From UBA5314 sp035560815 (GTDB taxonomy: Bacteria > Bacillota > Syntrophomonadia > Syntrophomonadales > Syntrophomonadaceae), in contig DATMYR010000012.1 in the NCBI GenBank assembly GCA_035560815.1, positions 1 to 64,000 of the forward strand: 64,000 bases of DNA. Direction: 5' to 3'. Below are positions 42,438-51,300 of the stretch, one piece after another (position 1 is the first letter of the stretch; the number at the start of each line of letters is the position of its first letter). Position numbers and translations under genes: made by a program. Below the pieces are notes generated by a model. That model searched no databases. It worked only from the letters and a program-made list of their open reading frames with translations, and had not been told where the DNA came from.

Positions 42438-42995
42438 GGTTTACAACTCCTCCTCTTGAACATCCTGCACCAGTTGCCCCTGTTCGTGGTTGGCTATGAC
42501 CAGTGCTTGTTCTTTTCTATATCTCTAGCAAAATCCATTAAGCAAAAAACGGCAACCCCGAATGCACCGCTTCTTCGGTAAAAACCTCCAGCAGATGCGG
42601 AGGTTTTATCGCTACACGATAAGCAATGAACTAAATATTCAACACCGGGGGGATAAATCCTGCCGCTAGCTGTGAATTTTGTATCAAAGTGTAAGGTTAG
42701 GGGACACACCGCCCCTTCGGGAGAGGAATGTCCCCATGTGCCGCCAGTAAGATCGAGGAGCATGCGCAGCAGGCAACCGATATTACAAGTGCCTGTGGTG
42801 CGCCCTGGCAGGCGGCAAAGCATGAAAGAAAACAGTGGTTTAGTGCATTTATGAAGTCCCACTAAGGATGAAAGATCTCTTCAGGAATGTCCCCTTGATT
42901 CCGCCTGATAGGGGGCAAGAGTTTAACATGGATTGGGTTAATCATAGCTGTACACTCCACCCCTGGAGCTTCACTTAGTCTCAGGAAAATACCCT
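42438..42995. repeat. Repeat-rich non-coding region with REP-like elements
   Basis: GGGGACACACC and GAATGTCCCC flank a short loop at 42700-42737, and a single GGAATGTCCCC occurs at 42882-42894. The GTGCCTGTGGTGCGCCCTGG tract after the first is close to one in the 38 kb region. No gene is apparent. This stretch runs directly into the tandem repeat that follows. Confidence 0.6.
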
Positions 42996-43345
42996 ATCGG
43001 AACTAGCCTCGGTCCAGGGGAAGGTGTCCCGCCTACAAAAAAGATTCTGCACTGGTTAGAAAAGATTGAACGGGCACATGGGGACATTCCTTACCGATAC
43101 TAGCAGATATTTCGCTTAATGCAACGAGTACAAGACATAGTCAAACACTATCGGAACTATTTCGAGCCCCAGGGAAGGTGTGTCCCGCCTGCAAAAAAGA
43201 TTCTGCACTGGTTAGTAAAGATTGAACGGGCACATGGGGACATTCCTTTCCGATACTAGCAGATATTTCGCTTAATGCAACGAGTACAAGAAATAATTAA
43301 ACAATATCGGAACTATTTCGAGCCCCAGGGGAAGGTGTGTCCCCA
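42996..43345. repeat. Tandem repeat of about 155 bp (2.2 copies)
   Basis: Units starting at ATCGGAACTA are at 42996, 43150 and 43306, giving periods of 154 and 156 bp. The third copy is partial and ends at GGTGTGTCCCC. Each full unit contains a REP-like CACATGGGGACATTCC. Read on the plus strand, each unit also contains a protein-like frame (KKILHWL...KIERAHGDIP...QIFRLMQRVQ) interrupted at the same place by TAG. Differences between copies are mostly conservative at the amino-acid level. Confidence 0.8.
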
Positions 43346-43349
43346 ATCC

Positions 43350-44108
43350 TTATATTGGCACCAGTTCCATATCACCCCAGGCGGCAAGTTTGTCCTGCTT
43401 GATGATGAGAACCCCTTTGATTCCTGGAATTTCCTTGATAGAATCGATCGCCTTGACCAGATCTTCAATCCCCTGCACCATGTTGCCGGCCCGGGAGGCA
43501 GCGGCATCAGCCAGAGCGGCTGTCTTGGCCTTGATTACCACCGCATCAGCATTTCCGAAACTAATACTGGGGCCCACTGTCCCGGAAGAAGTGCAGATGC
43601 CCAAAGTGCTTTCACTGGCCGCAATCCGGATTCCAAGATGATAAGAAAAGGTGGAAGAACCGGCAAAGACACCTACAGTCCGATCTTTCCGGGTCTTTAT
43701 AAAGATGTCTCCCCCGTTTTCTACAATGACCTCCTGGGCACACTGGCACAGCTTCTCTCCCAGTGCCTGGGCGATAGCTCCGGCTACTGCGGCCATAGGC
43801 CCAACATTACACATCCGGGCGGCTCGGGCCATAGTTCGCGCGATTTCCGGGGCCGCAGTCAGCAAACGCACCGGCACCAGTGAAGTTCTGAACTCGGGGT
43901 GGCAAAAGATATAATCCTCTAGATCACCCCGCAGCCTGGCCAGCTCTTTCCTGGCTTTCGAGCGAAGAGCAGGTTGGAAGCTGGCCTGGTCCACTCCGAT
44001 AGCCAGGTCGCTTTCCCGGATTTGAATGTTGAAATAACGCAAATCGCTGTTCTCATGTAAAGAACGGTAGCTGCGTGATACGTTGTTTTCTCCATCCTGC
44101 TGATCCAT
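43350..44108 (-). CDS. UPF0280/COG2122 protein (ApbE-like), homocysteine-operon member
   Basis: The 252-residue protein belongs to UPF0280 (COG2122), distantly related to ApbE flavin transferases. Recognisable parts are YIFCHPEFRTSLVPV, NVGPMAAVAGAIAQALG, VENGGDIFIKTRKDR and the TSSGTVGPSISFGNADAVVI block. It is the last gene of the methionine operon, nine bases after the NIL-ferredoxin gene. In methanogens and other anaerobes this family co-occurs with COG1900 and NIL-ferredoxin proteins linked to homocysteine synthesis. Its exact reaction is not established. Confidence 0.85.
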   Translation of the reverse strand: MDQQDGENNVSRSYRSLHENSDLRYFNIQIRESDLAIGVDQASFQPALRSKARKELARLRGDLEDYIFCHPEFRTSLVPVRLLTAAPEIARTMARAARMCNVGPMAAVAGAIAQALGEKLCQCAQEVIVENGGDIFIKTRKDRTVGVFAGSSTFSYHLGIRIAASESTLGICTSSGTVGPSISFGNADAVVIKAKTAALADAAASRAGNMVQGIEDLVKAIDSIKEIPGIKGVLIIKQDKLAAWGDMELVPI

Positions 44109-44117
44109 AACTTACGT

Positions 44118-44540
44118 TTACACAGCCTCTCTAATGTCAAAATGCACCTTGATGGCATTGGTGGGACAACAGTCCAGGCACATACCGCACACCACACATT
44201 GAGCATTTTCAAAGGAAACCAACATGGTTTCCCGGTCCATGACCAGGGCCTGGGTGGGGCAAAAGGAAGCGCAGGCCCCGCACTGGATGCATAGCTCATC
44301 ATGCCACACAACCGTCTCGCTGAGGGGTTCAACCCCGACCCCCAAGTCTTTCAGATATTTAACACTGTCTTCATATTTATCCCTGGGGCCTTCCAGTTCA
44401 AGCACCAGATAGCCTTCTTTCTGAGGATTTATATTCCCTTTTAAGATGTTAATGATGAGATCATAGTCTTTTACCAGACGATAGATAATCGGCTGGTCGG
44501 CATTAGAAGTTGAAAAATAACAAACAATCCTATTTTTCAT
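44118..44540 (-). CDS. NIL-domain 2[4Fe-4S] ferredoxin
   Basis: An N-terminal NIL domain (residues 1-75; a small ligand-binding fold also found on methionine ABC transporters) is joined to two [4Fe-4S] motifs, CIQCGACASFC and CVVCGMCLDCC. In Methanosarcina a protein of this architecture is needed with a COG1900 partner to make homocysteine from aspartate semialdehyde. The gene lies four bases after the COG1900 gene, fitting a shared role in supplying electrons for sulfur insertion. Confidence 0.9.
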   Translation of the reverse strand: MKNRIVCYFSTSNADQPIIYRLVKDYDLIINILKGNINPQKEGYLVLELEGPRDKYEDSVKYLKDLGVGVEPLSETVVWHDELCIQCGACASFCPTQALVMDRETMLVSFENAQCVVCGMCLDCCPTNAIKVHFDIREAV

Positions 44541-44544
44541 GGTC

Positions 44545-45777
44545 CTACCTCCTCACCCCATCATTGTCCGACCCATATATGCTTCTTTGCGGAAGAGATT
44601 TAAATTCGATATTGGCATCTGCGGAAGGCAGTGCGGCCACCGGATGGGTTAGCTCGAAACGGCCGGCGGTTATCCACTCTTTTAATTGGTTGGCGATCTG
44701 CCGCGCCCGGGCATAACTGGACTGCGGGGTGGTTGCCATTTCCTTGCCGTTGATGGTAATGCGTCCCGACTTGAGTTCCTTGAAATTGGCAAAGCCCAGG
44801 TCAGTAGGCCGGCCATAAGGATATCCTTCACTATAATCCACAACTGGGCACCAGATATCCTCATCCTTGACTGCGGTGTAGCTTAGAATCTCTTCGTCCA
44901 GTATGGGAATAGGGATTCCGATACCCACCGCCAGTGTGGATCCATAACCTAGGTAACTCAGCCCCACCAGCCAGTTGGGGTCCATCTGTTTCAGATCCCC
45001 GATGACCGCCAGGGTTCCAGCCCCGGTTTTGGGGACTCCGTTCTCTCCCCGCAAGACGTTGGGATGGTGCTGGGTGCCATTCCAGGCTACATATCCAATA
45101 CCTCCACCCAGGAAAATCCGGGTGCCAATGCCGATGGTTTTATAATAGGGATCGTTGAGCAAGGGGCTTAACTGCCCGGAAGTTGAATAACCGGCATTGC
45201 CCATCCGAGGTTTTAATACCCCCATATAGGTATATATGGTCCGATCGCTAAGGTTGACTGCACAGTTGTAATTCTGATACGCATTACGGGGGTTGAAAAG
45301 GAACGCCTCGTTCAAATCGGATAAAGTAATAATGGTTTCTACATGCTTGTTGGGATAACAGTCGGTTCCATAGCTCTTTGCTTCCAGGCGAATTTCCTTC
45401 CCCGCTACTAAATCGTGGATCACATGTCCGCCGCCATACGCGAACTTACCAGGATAGACTTTGTTTTCAGGATCATTTTCCGGCAGCTGGGTAGCGCCAA
45501 TGTAAGCATCCACAGCAGCAATACCGGCATAAGCCTCCACCCCGTTCAGCCAGACCTTGGACATCCTGATACGCGGGTTGGCGTGGCCAAAGTTCAGGAA
45601 GGCTCCCGAAGAACACATAGGGCCGAACGTACCGGTGGTCACAACATCTATCTCCCGAGCCGCTTGTTCCAGCCCCTTTTCAGCCACGATGCCGATCACT
45701 TCTTCGGCGGTGACCACGACCGCCTTCCCCTGCCGGATTTTCTCATTAATCTCTTCATACGTCTTTTTGTTTGCCAT
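44545..45777 (-). CDS. COG1900/DUF39 homocysteine biosynthesis protein
   Basis: The 410-residue protein matches DUF39 (COG1900): KTYEEINEKIRQGKAVVVTAEE at the start, the TTGTFGPMCSSGAFLNFGHA block with a conserved cysteine, FLGGGIGYVAWNGTQHHP and CAVNLSDRTIYTYMG. Genetic work in methanogens links this family with a NIL-ferredoxin to conversion of aspartate semialdehyde to homocysteine. Here it is just downstream of metH (50 bp) and upstream of the NIL-ferredoxin, under one SAM riboswitch. Confidence 0.9.
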   Translation of the reverse strand: MANKKTYEEINEKIRQGKAVVVTAEEVIGIVAEKGLEQAAREIDVVTTGTFGPMCSSGAFLNFGHANPRIRMSKVWLNGVEAYAGIAAVDAYIGATQLPENDPENKVYPGKFAYGGGHVIHDLVAGKEIRLEAKSYGTDCYPNKHVETIITLSDLNEAFLFNPRNAYQNYNCAVNLSDRTIYTYMGVLKPRMGNAGYSTSGQLSPLLNDPYYKTIGIGTRIFLGGGIGYVAWNGTQHHPNVLRGENGVPKTGAGTLAVIGDLKQMDPNWLVGLSYLGYGSTLAVGIGIPIPILDEEILSYTAVKDEDIWCPVVDYSEGYPYGRPTDLGFANFKELKSGRITINGKEMATTPQSSYARARQIANQLKEWITAGRFELTHPVAALPSADANIEFKSLPQRSIYGSDNDGVRR

Positions 45778-45827
45778 GGTATTCCTCCTCTGCCCTTGCT
45801 ATCAACATATACAATCAGCTTGCGCTA

Positions 45828-48335
45828 CTATTTCACTAATTTATTGGCCATCAAAACCGCCTGGCGCGCATCCTGGGAATAGGCATCAGCGCCGATCATA
45901 TCCGCATATTCCTGGGTAAGGACCGCACCGCCCACCATGATCCGGCAGGTTAGGCCCTGTTCCCGGGCTAAAGAGATGGCTTCCTGCATTCGGGGCATGG
46001 TGGTGGTCATCAAAGCACTCAGGCCAATCAAATCAGCTTTCTCCCTGCGAGCAGCATCAATGATTTCCGAAGCTTTTACGTCTTTGCCCAGGTCTACGAC
46101 CCTGAACCCGTAATTCTCCAGTAAGATGGCCACAATGTTCTTGCCGATATCGTGGATATCCCCTTCAACCGTGGCCAGGACGATGACCCCCCGGTTGGCC
46201 CGGCTATCCCCGGTGAGGTGCGGCTTAATCAATGCAAAAGCGCTTTTCATGGTTTCTGCCGCCATCATCAATTGGGGTAGGAAATACTTTTTTTCTTCAT
46301 ATAGCACCCCGGCTTCCTCGATACCGGGTATCAATCCTTTATTGATAAGCTCCAGAGGCGAGTATTGCCGACGTTCCAGGGCCTGACGGACCAGGTTTTC
46401 AATGCCCGCTTTATCGCCTTCCAAGACTGCTTGCTGCAATTGAATTAAAACGTCGTTAGGGCTTTCGTTATGGGGAACCGGGGATTCTTTAGTCTCTTTT
46501 GCAGGTGCAGCCGCACCTTTACTGTCCAATAATTGCGGAATATTACACTGCCGGCATATGGGGTGCCCAAATCCACTCCCCGCACTGGGCGCATTGGCTG
46601 TATCCCGGTAGCACTCTATATAAGATCGGCAGGCGGGATCCTTATTCAGCAGAACAGCCAGTGCATGGTAAACATCCATCATCCGCTGGTCAAAGGGGTT
46701 CATAATGGGAAGATCCAGTCCCGCTGCCCAGGCCATAGCCAAATAGTTGGAATTTAAAATACTGCGGGCAGGCAGGCCATGAGATACATTGCTGATACCC
46801 AGAACCGTGCCCACATTTAACTCGTTTTTAACCACCCGTACCGCCTCCAGGGTTTCCATGACCTGCCCCTGTTCGGCGCTGGCCGTTTGAACCAGGCAGT
46901 CAACATAGATATCCTGTTCCCGCAGTCCGTACTCTTTGGCTCGGTTTACGATTCGCCGAGCAATCTCCACACGCTGCTGGGCCCGAGCGGGAATACCCTT
47001 TTCATCTAGACATAATCCCAGAACCGCAGCCCCATATTTTCTGGCCAGGGGAAGGATTACCTGTAAAGTTCTTTCTTCGCCGGTGGTGGAGTTGATCAAT
47101 GCCCGGCCCACGAAATTCTTTAACCCGGCTTCCAGTGCCTGCGGGTTGGTGGAATCCAGGGATAGGGGTACATCCACCGCTGATTGGATCTCCATGACCG
47201 CCTGGGTCATAGCTGCTGCTTCATCAATCCCGGGCACACCCATATTCACATCCAGGATGGGAGCCTGACTGGCTACCTGTTTCTTGGCCTCGGCAGCTAC
47301 CAAAATCATCTTTCCTTCCTTGATGTCCTGGGCTAGAGGTTTACGAGCCGTAGGGTTGATTCTTTCCCCGATAAAGGCCAGAGGCTCACCCGGTCCCATG
47401 ATTACATAACGGCTTCGGGAAGCCAGCGCTCTCAGTGCCCCCCCCGTGCGGCGCACCGGAGCCAGCCCTTTTAGTGCTCTGGCCATGGCTTGAATATGAC
47501 GGGGGGTGCTGCCGCAGCATCCGCCGATTATATTGGCCCCGGCCTGTCGCAATCGCAAGGCGTTTTCGGCCATCTCCTCCGGTGAGTCGGGGAATACGGT
47601 CTCGCCATTAACCAGACTGGGCAGCCCGGCATTGGGTTCGACCGAAATATACATGCTGGTATGCTTTCCTATTTTAGCAATCACCGGCAGCAGCTCCCGG
47701 GCTCCCCCGGAGCAGTTGGCCCCTACTGCCAGGGGTTGAAATGCTTCCAAAATAATTAAAGCCCCCAGCGGATCAGTCCCAGTCATGGTGCGGCCGCCGT
47801 TTTCAAACGTCATGTGAGCAATAACCGGTAATCGGGTGGATTCCCGGGCGGCAATAAGTGCAGCCCGCATTTCACCGATATCAGTCATGGTTTCAATTGA
47901 AATTAAGTCAGCTCCGGCTTTTTCGCAGGCCCGTATCTGCTCGGCATAGGCCTCGAACAGATCATCAAACCCCACCCGCCCCATTGGCCTTAATAACTGC
48001 CCGGTGGGTCCAATAGAAGCAGCTACCAGAGCCTTTCCGGCTGCTGCCTGACGCGCAATGTGAACCGCTTCTTGATTGATCTCATCCACCCGCTTCTCCA
48101 TGCCGTATTCGGCCAATTTAAAGCGGTTGCCACCAAAAGTATTTGTTTCAATGATGTCTACCCCTGCTTGCACATACTGGTAATGAATGTCTTTGAGCAC
48201 TTCCGGATGCTCCACCCCGAATAATTCGGGGCACTGCCCGGGAATCATGCCCCTGGCCTGAAGCATAGTTCCCATTGCTCCATCCAAGATCATGATCCTT
48301 TCCTTCAATACTGTGCTCAGGTCAACAGGCATCAT
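45828..48335 (-). CDS. metH: Cobalamin-dependent methionine synthase lacking the reactivation domain
   Basis: MetH moves a methyl group from methyl-tetrahydrofolate to homocysteine through cobalamin. Residues 1-300 form the homocysteine domain, with zinc cysteines in GANCSGG and GGCCGSTPRHI. Residues about 310-590 form the pterin-binding domain (GERINPTARKPL, DVNMGVPGIDE). A variable CxxC-bearing linker follows, then the cap and B12-binding domains, with the cobalt histidine in VEGDIHDIGKNIV. The protein ends there (835 residues), without the AdoMet-binding reactivation domain of E. coli MetH. The ATG at 48335 follows AAGGAG. It is first in the operon, behind a SAM riboswitch. Confidence 0.93.
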   Translation of the reverse strand: MMPVDLSTVLKERIMILDGAMGTMLQARGMIPGQCPELFGVEHPEVLKDIHYQYVQAGVDIIETNTFGGNRFKLAEYGMEKRVDEINQEAVHIARQAAAGKALVAASIGPTGQLLRPMGRVGFDDLFEAYAEQIRACEKAGADLISIETMTDIGEMRAALIAARESTRLPVIAHMTFENGGRTMTGTDPLGALIILEAFQPLAVGANCSGGARELLPVIAKIGKHTSMYISVEPNAGLPSLVNGETVFPDSPEEMAENALRLRQAGANIIGGCCGSTPRHIQAMARALKGLAPVRRTGGALRALASRSRYVIMGPGEPLAFIGERINPTARKPLAQDIKEGKMILVAAEAKKQVASQAPILDVNMGVPGIDEAAAMTQAVMEIQSAVDVPLSLDSTNPQALEAGLKNFVGRALINSTTGEERTLQVILPLARKYGAAVLGLCLDEKGIPARAQQRVEIARRIVNRAKEYGLREQDIYVDCLVQTASAEQGQVMETLEAVRVVKNELNVGTVLGISNVSHGLPARSILNSNYLAMAWAAGLDLPIMNPFDQRMMDVYHALAVLLNKDPACRSYIECYRDTANAPSAGSGFGHPICRQCNIPQLLDSKGAAAPAKETKESPVPHNESPNDVLIQLQQAVLEGDKAGIENLVRQALERRQYSPLELINKGLIPGIEEAGVLYEEKKYFLPQLMMAAETMKSAFALIKPHLTGDSRANRGVIVLATVEGDIHDIGKNIVAILLENYGFRVVDLGKDVKASEIIDAARREKADLIGLSALMTTTMPRMQEAISLAREQGLTCRIMVGGAVLTQEYADMIGADAYSQDARQAVLMANKLVK

Positions 48336-48370
48336 TAACACTCCTTCCTATATTTAAAAACTAGAAAACA

Positions 48371-48500
48371 AATAAAGCCCCCAAGAATAAAGAGGGCTTT
48401 GCAACATCCCTCTCATCTTTCAGGAATTGGCACCATACCACTACGGGCGGTTGCCGGGTTTCATCGGGCCAGTCCCTCCACCTCTCTGGATAAGAGTTCT
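48371..48500 (-). promoter_or_regulatory. SAM-I riboswitch (S box) upstream of metH
   Basis: Read on the minus strand, the leader contains CTCTTATC, AGAGGTGGAGGGACTGGCCC, GATGAAACCCGGCAACC, GGTGCCAATTCCTG and the closing GATGAGAG, in the order of the S-box aptamer (about 48409-48497). A terminator stem, AAAGCCCTC/GGGGGCTTT, with a TTTATT tail, follows at 48371-48400. When SAM is plentiful transcription should stop, shutting off the methionine operon. Confidence 0.95.
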
Positions 48501-48537
48501 TCTATTTATTTTTTATGGCTATTTCCAGAACCTGCTG

Positions 48538-48543
48538 ATTATA
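48538..48543 (-). promoter_or_regulatory. Possible -10 box for the metH transcript
   Basis: TATAAT on the minus strand lies about 40 bases before the riboswitch. A convincing -35 box at 17 bases is not seen. Confidence 0.4.
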
Positions 48544-48632
48544 CGGGTCATTTATCTTCAATTATTGTACTTTTCTTATAGCTAAATGGCAAATGATTTT
48601 TGTCATGAGAACACTGCATCCGGGAGGACAGC

Positions 48633-48664
48633 AAAAACAGACCAGATAGGATGCTGGTCTGTTT
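48633..48664 (-). terminator. Terminator after the yvlD-like gene
   Basis: AAACAGACCAG and CTGGTCTGTTT form an 11 bp stem with an 8-base loop. A T-run follows on the minus strand. Confidence 0.82.
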
Positions 48665-48711
48665 AATGAGACATAAAAGATTCATTTCTTGTTCCAGGTG
48701 TGAAGGGAAGT

Positions 48712-49041
48712 TTACCTTAGCTCGGTAGGAACAAAGGCATCCACCAAACCGATGACAAACGCAGCCAGCAAGCTTCCTATGAAGGAAACAGCCAGGTATT
48801 GGGGAATAATGAACTGAGCCACCCAGATAACAACCGCTGCCGTGACAAAACCAACCAATCCGCGGGACCGAGGTGAAACACGATCACCCAGCACGGCCTC
48901 TATTGCATAGCCCAGCGCGGCAATCACGATAGCAGCTATTAAGGCTCCGGTAAAGCCCTTTACAGTTATACCTGGAACCAGGTAACCAACCAGCATCAAC
49001 ACCAGGGCTGAGACTACAAATCGGACGATTGTACCAATCAT
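48712..49041 (-). CDS. YvlD-family membrane protein
   Basis: The 109-residue protein has four hydrophobic segments with short loops and the GYLVPGITVKGFTGALIAAIVIA motif of the YvlD/phage-holin-4-superfamily domain. B. subtilis yvlD belongs to a cell-envelope stress cluster, but its job is unknown. An ATG at 49041 starts the frame. The gene is single, with a terminator downstream. Confidence 0.88.
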   Translation of the reverse strand: MIGTIVRFVVSALVLMLVGYLVPGITVKGFTGALIAAIVIAALGYAIEAVLGDRVSPRSRGLVGFVTAAVVIWVAQFIIPQYLAVSFIGSLLAAFVIGLVDAFVPTELR

Positions 49042-49286
49042 TTATCCATGCCTCCCTTTCTCATTTATTCTTATCATGCCAGAAAGCCAGTTTGAATATT
49101 CAAAAATCCCAACCATCAATGTCTTATGAGAATTTAGAGCTAACAAGCAAAAGCTAATCTTACCTCTTAAAGTGAACCCTTAACATCATTCAAGCTTCAC
49201 GACTTACTCAAACACATTCTTCATAATTTTAAGCACTTTCTCAGTTCTTTCTAAGGTCCTTTTAAGGTTTATGGCTTTTAATTATT

Positions 49287-49313
49287 AAAAGATGATCTCC
49301 CATCATCTTTTTT
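49287..49313. terminator. Hairpin terminator in the yvlD-stress gene gap
   Basis: AAAAGATGAT and ATCATCTTTT pair around CTCCC with a T-run after them on either strand. No gene ends immediately beside it on the plus strand. Confidence 0.65.
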
Positions 49314-49353
49314 ATAAAACTCCTCCCAAACATAAACATCGTAGTTCTCCCAG

Positions 49354-49382
49354 GAAGCCCGGGGTCCACTCCCCCGGGCTTC
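49354..49382. repeat. GC-rich perfect hairpin
   Basis: GAAGCCCGGGG and CCCCGGGCTTC form an 11 bp stem without a T-tract. It is one of several hairpins in the 460 bp gap between the yvlD-like and stress-protein genes. Confidence 0.5.
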
Positions 49383-49430
49383 GTCTACTCCAGGTTGGGC
49401 AGACGTTCGTTAAGTCACCCCAGAAAATAT

Positions 49431-49462
49431 AAGAAAACCCGGAGTCTGTGAACTGCTCCGGG
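49431..49462 (-). terminator. Terminator after the stress-protein gene
   Basis: CCCGGAG and CTCCGGG pair around an 11-base loop. TTTTCTT follows on the minus strand. Confidence 0.78.
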
Positions 49463-49507
49463 CAACAACGGCCTTTTTCTTATACAGCCACCATAAGCAA
49501 CCAGAGG

Positions 49508-49987
49508 TTAATCAATCTTTACGTCTTTTGCACCGTAATTTCTTAAAATTGAAGCAATTGTATCAGTTTTATCTTCGTTAGCCTTAATAATCATCACAGT
49601 ATTACCTTCTTTGATCTTGGTTTCATAGAAGTCACTTTGCTCTTTAGGAATACCATAATCAACCAACGCTCCCGCAACACCACCAGTTGCAGCACCACCC
49701 AAAGCAGCAGCTAAAGGTCCCATAGCAATGATTGGACCTATCCCTGGAATAGCCAATAATCCTGCACCTACAACCAATCCTGCAACTCCACCTATGGCTC
49801 CACCTTTCATGGTGGCGCTGGAGAGCCCCCAACCTATTCCATCTTCGTCTTTACCTTTATTGTCTCCTTTTCCTCTATTATCTTTTCCGAGAATGGAGAT
49901 CTCTTTTAAACCCTTTTCCTGTAGTTCGTTTGCTGCCTGCTCTGCCTGCCTGGGATCTTCAAAATAGCCTATAACCTTTTTTTCCAT
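49508..49987 (-). CDS. General stress protein 17M-like protein
   Basis: The N-terminal EKKVIGYFEDPRQAEQAANELQEKG domain and C-terminal YETKIKEGNTVMIIKANED segment match the YflT/general stress protein 17M type. Between them lies a glycine/alanine-rich hydrophobic region (about residues 62-110, GGVAGLVVGAGLLAIPGIG) that could form a membrane hairpin. An ATG at 49987 follows GGAGGG by about nine bases; a GTG three codons earlier is too close. Function is unknown. Confidence 0.75.
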   Translation of the reverse strand: MEKKVIGYFEDPRQAEQAANELQEKGLKEISILGKDNRGKGDNKGKDEDGIGWGLSSATMKGGAIGGVAGLVVGAGLLAIPGIGPIIAMGPLAAALGGAATGGVAGALVDYGIPKEQSDFYETKIKEGNTVMIIKANEDKTDTIASILRNYGAKDVKID

Positions 49988-50088
49988 TTTATCCACCCTC
50001 CAATAATTACTGCATTAATAATATCTGCGTTCTAATCTATAATTATCATGGAAAATTATTTTGTTAATGAAATTCAACAGTGTCCATT

Positions 50089-50172
50089 TAACTCGGTGGC
50101 GACTCTGTAGACCAGCAAAGTCCCCTCATTCAACAGCGCCCCTTCCGCTTCCCGCATCGCAGCGCTTCCATT
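50089..50172 (+). pseudogene. Fragment duplicated from comM
   Basis: About 82 bp here, including GACCAGCAAAGTCCCCT and CAGCGCCCCTTCCGCT, match 52870-52952 inside comM with a few mismatches and a one-base gap. There is no open frame and no terminal repeat. It lies upstream of the CBO0543-type gene, 2.8 kb from its source. Confidence 0.8.
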
Positions 50173-50287
50173 GAGGATATTAAAAATAGGAACAGTTATT
50201 TTGAACCCACTGGTTTTTGAACTTGCTGTCGTATATATAAGTATCCTAAACCCAAAACTGAATAAAATGGGTTAAGGAGGAACCTTA

Positions 50288-50899
50288 ATGTCTTTCCCTT
50301 CAAATTTGGAGATAAATCAGCTTCAACTTACTATTACCTCTATGCGAATACAAAATTGGTTAGGTGAGGATTTATTTCGTTTTCAGTGGTGGTTATTGGT
50401 TGGCATACTAATAATTCCTTGGATTGTTTGGGTGAAAATGGTAGACCGTACCCGGATCTTCGAGCTACTAGCTTATGGCTTTCTGTTTTCCATTATTACT
50501 GGTTTAGTTGATGCTATTGGAATCGAATTAGGTCTATTCATTTATCCCTACAAACTAATGCCAATAGTACCCCGTTTACTACCAGCTGTGTTCGGTCTAG
50601 TGCCAGTATCGTTTATGTTGCTATACCAATTTAGCGATAGCTGGAGATCATTTATAATCAATAACATTATTTTTGGTGCTGTAGCTGCTTTTATACTCCA
50701 ACCTATAGCAAAATATCTTGGTATGTATCAAATGTTGCATTGGAGCTATTTCTATTCCTTTGTTGTTTATATATTGGCAGCTGTTTCTTTGCGATGGCTT
50801 AATTTAAGATTTAAAGCACTATATACGAAAAAAAGAGATGCCAATCTTACTTCGGATAGAATGGTCACTTCACCAGCTTTTAAAAAGCGTGCAGAATAA
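50288..50899 (+). CDS. CBO0543-family membrane protein
   Basis: The protein has about five membrane segments over 203 residues: FQWWLLVGILIIPWIVWV, ELLAYGFLFSIITGLVDAIG, IVPRLLPAVFGLVPVSFMLLY, INNIIFGAVAAFILQPIAKYL and YFYSFVVYILAAVSL. This layout and the YPYKLMPIVPRLLP motif are typical of the uncharacterised CBO0543 family in spore-forming Firmicutes. AAGGAGG precedes the ATG. It is transcribed alone. Base composition is slightly more A/T-rich than its neighbours. Confidence 0.78.
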   Translation: MSFPSNLEINQLQLTITSMRIQNWLGEDLFRFQWWLLVGILIIPWIVWVKMVDRTRIFELLAYGFLFSIITGLVDAIGIELGLFIYPYKLMPIVPRLLPAVFGLVPVSFMLLYQFSDSWRSFIINNIIFGAVAAFILQPIAKYLGMYQMLHWSYFYSFVVYILAAVSLRWLNLRFKALYTKKRDANLTSDRMVTSPAFKKRAE

Positions 50900-51300
50900 A
50901 TCGCAATCGTAAAGAAGCTGTTTAATGGAACTATCCCAATCTATTAATGAAACAAATAAATTGCTGCTTTTTTTCATTTGTTGGAGAGCCTTTTTTAGTT
51001 TGTATAGGTGCTTATCGGATGCACCAATGGAGTTATTGGGCATCTTTTCCTGTCTAGATTCTTGTATCTATCTTTGCTAAATGGATCCTTGACGGAATTA
51101 GAAGGAGAGCTTAGTCATGCGGGAGAGAAAGGGATTGCATTAAATGAACTTATTTGGTATATTTTAGGTGACATTATTTCTCTCCTCGAAATAGCAAAGG
51201 TCCGGATGTTTTAAGCCCGGGCCTTTGTTGTCTAATCATACAGCCTATATAGCAACCATTCCTAACCCTTAATACTTAACGGGCTAAGTTCAGCCAAGGT
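50900..51300. other. Gap with hairpins, no firm gene
   Basis: This 400 bp stretch holds AACAAAT/ATTTGTT near 50949 and a CAAAGGTCCGG/CCGGGCCTTTG stem at 51195-51227 that may end a transcript. A 68-codon frame at 51008-51214 (GTG start) has no family resemblance or ribosome site that convinces me. Confidence 0.4.

Noticed and set aside
42494..42862. A 122-codon minus-strand frame in the repeat region after nadE
   Set aside because: It is made of REP-like sequence in both orientations, has no family similarity and no good ribosome site.
51008..51214. A 68-codon frame with GTG start
   Set aside because: No ribosome site of note, no recognisable domain and its end lies in a hairpin; kept only as gap description.
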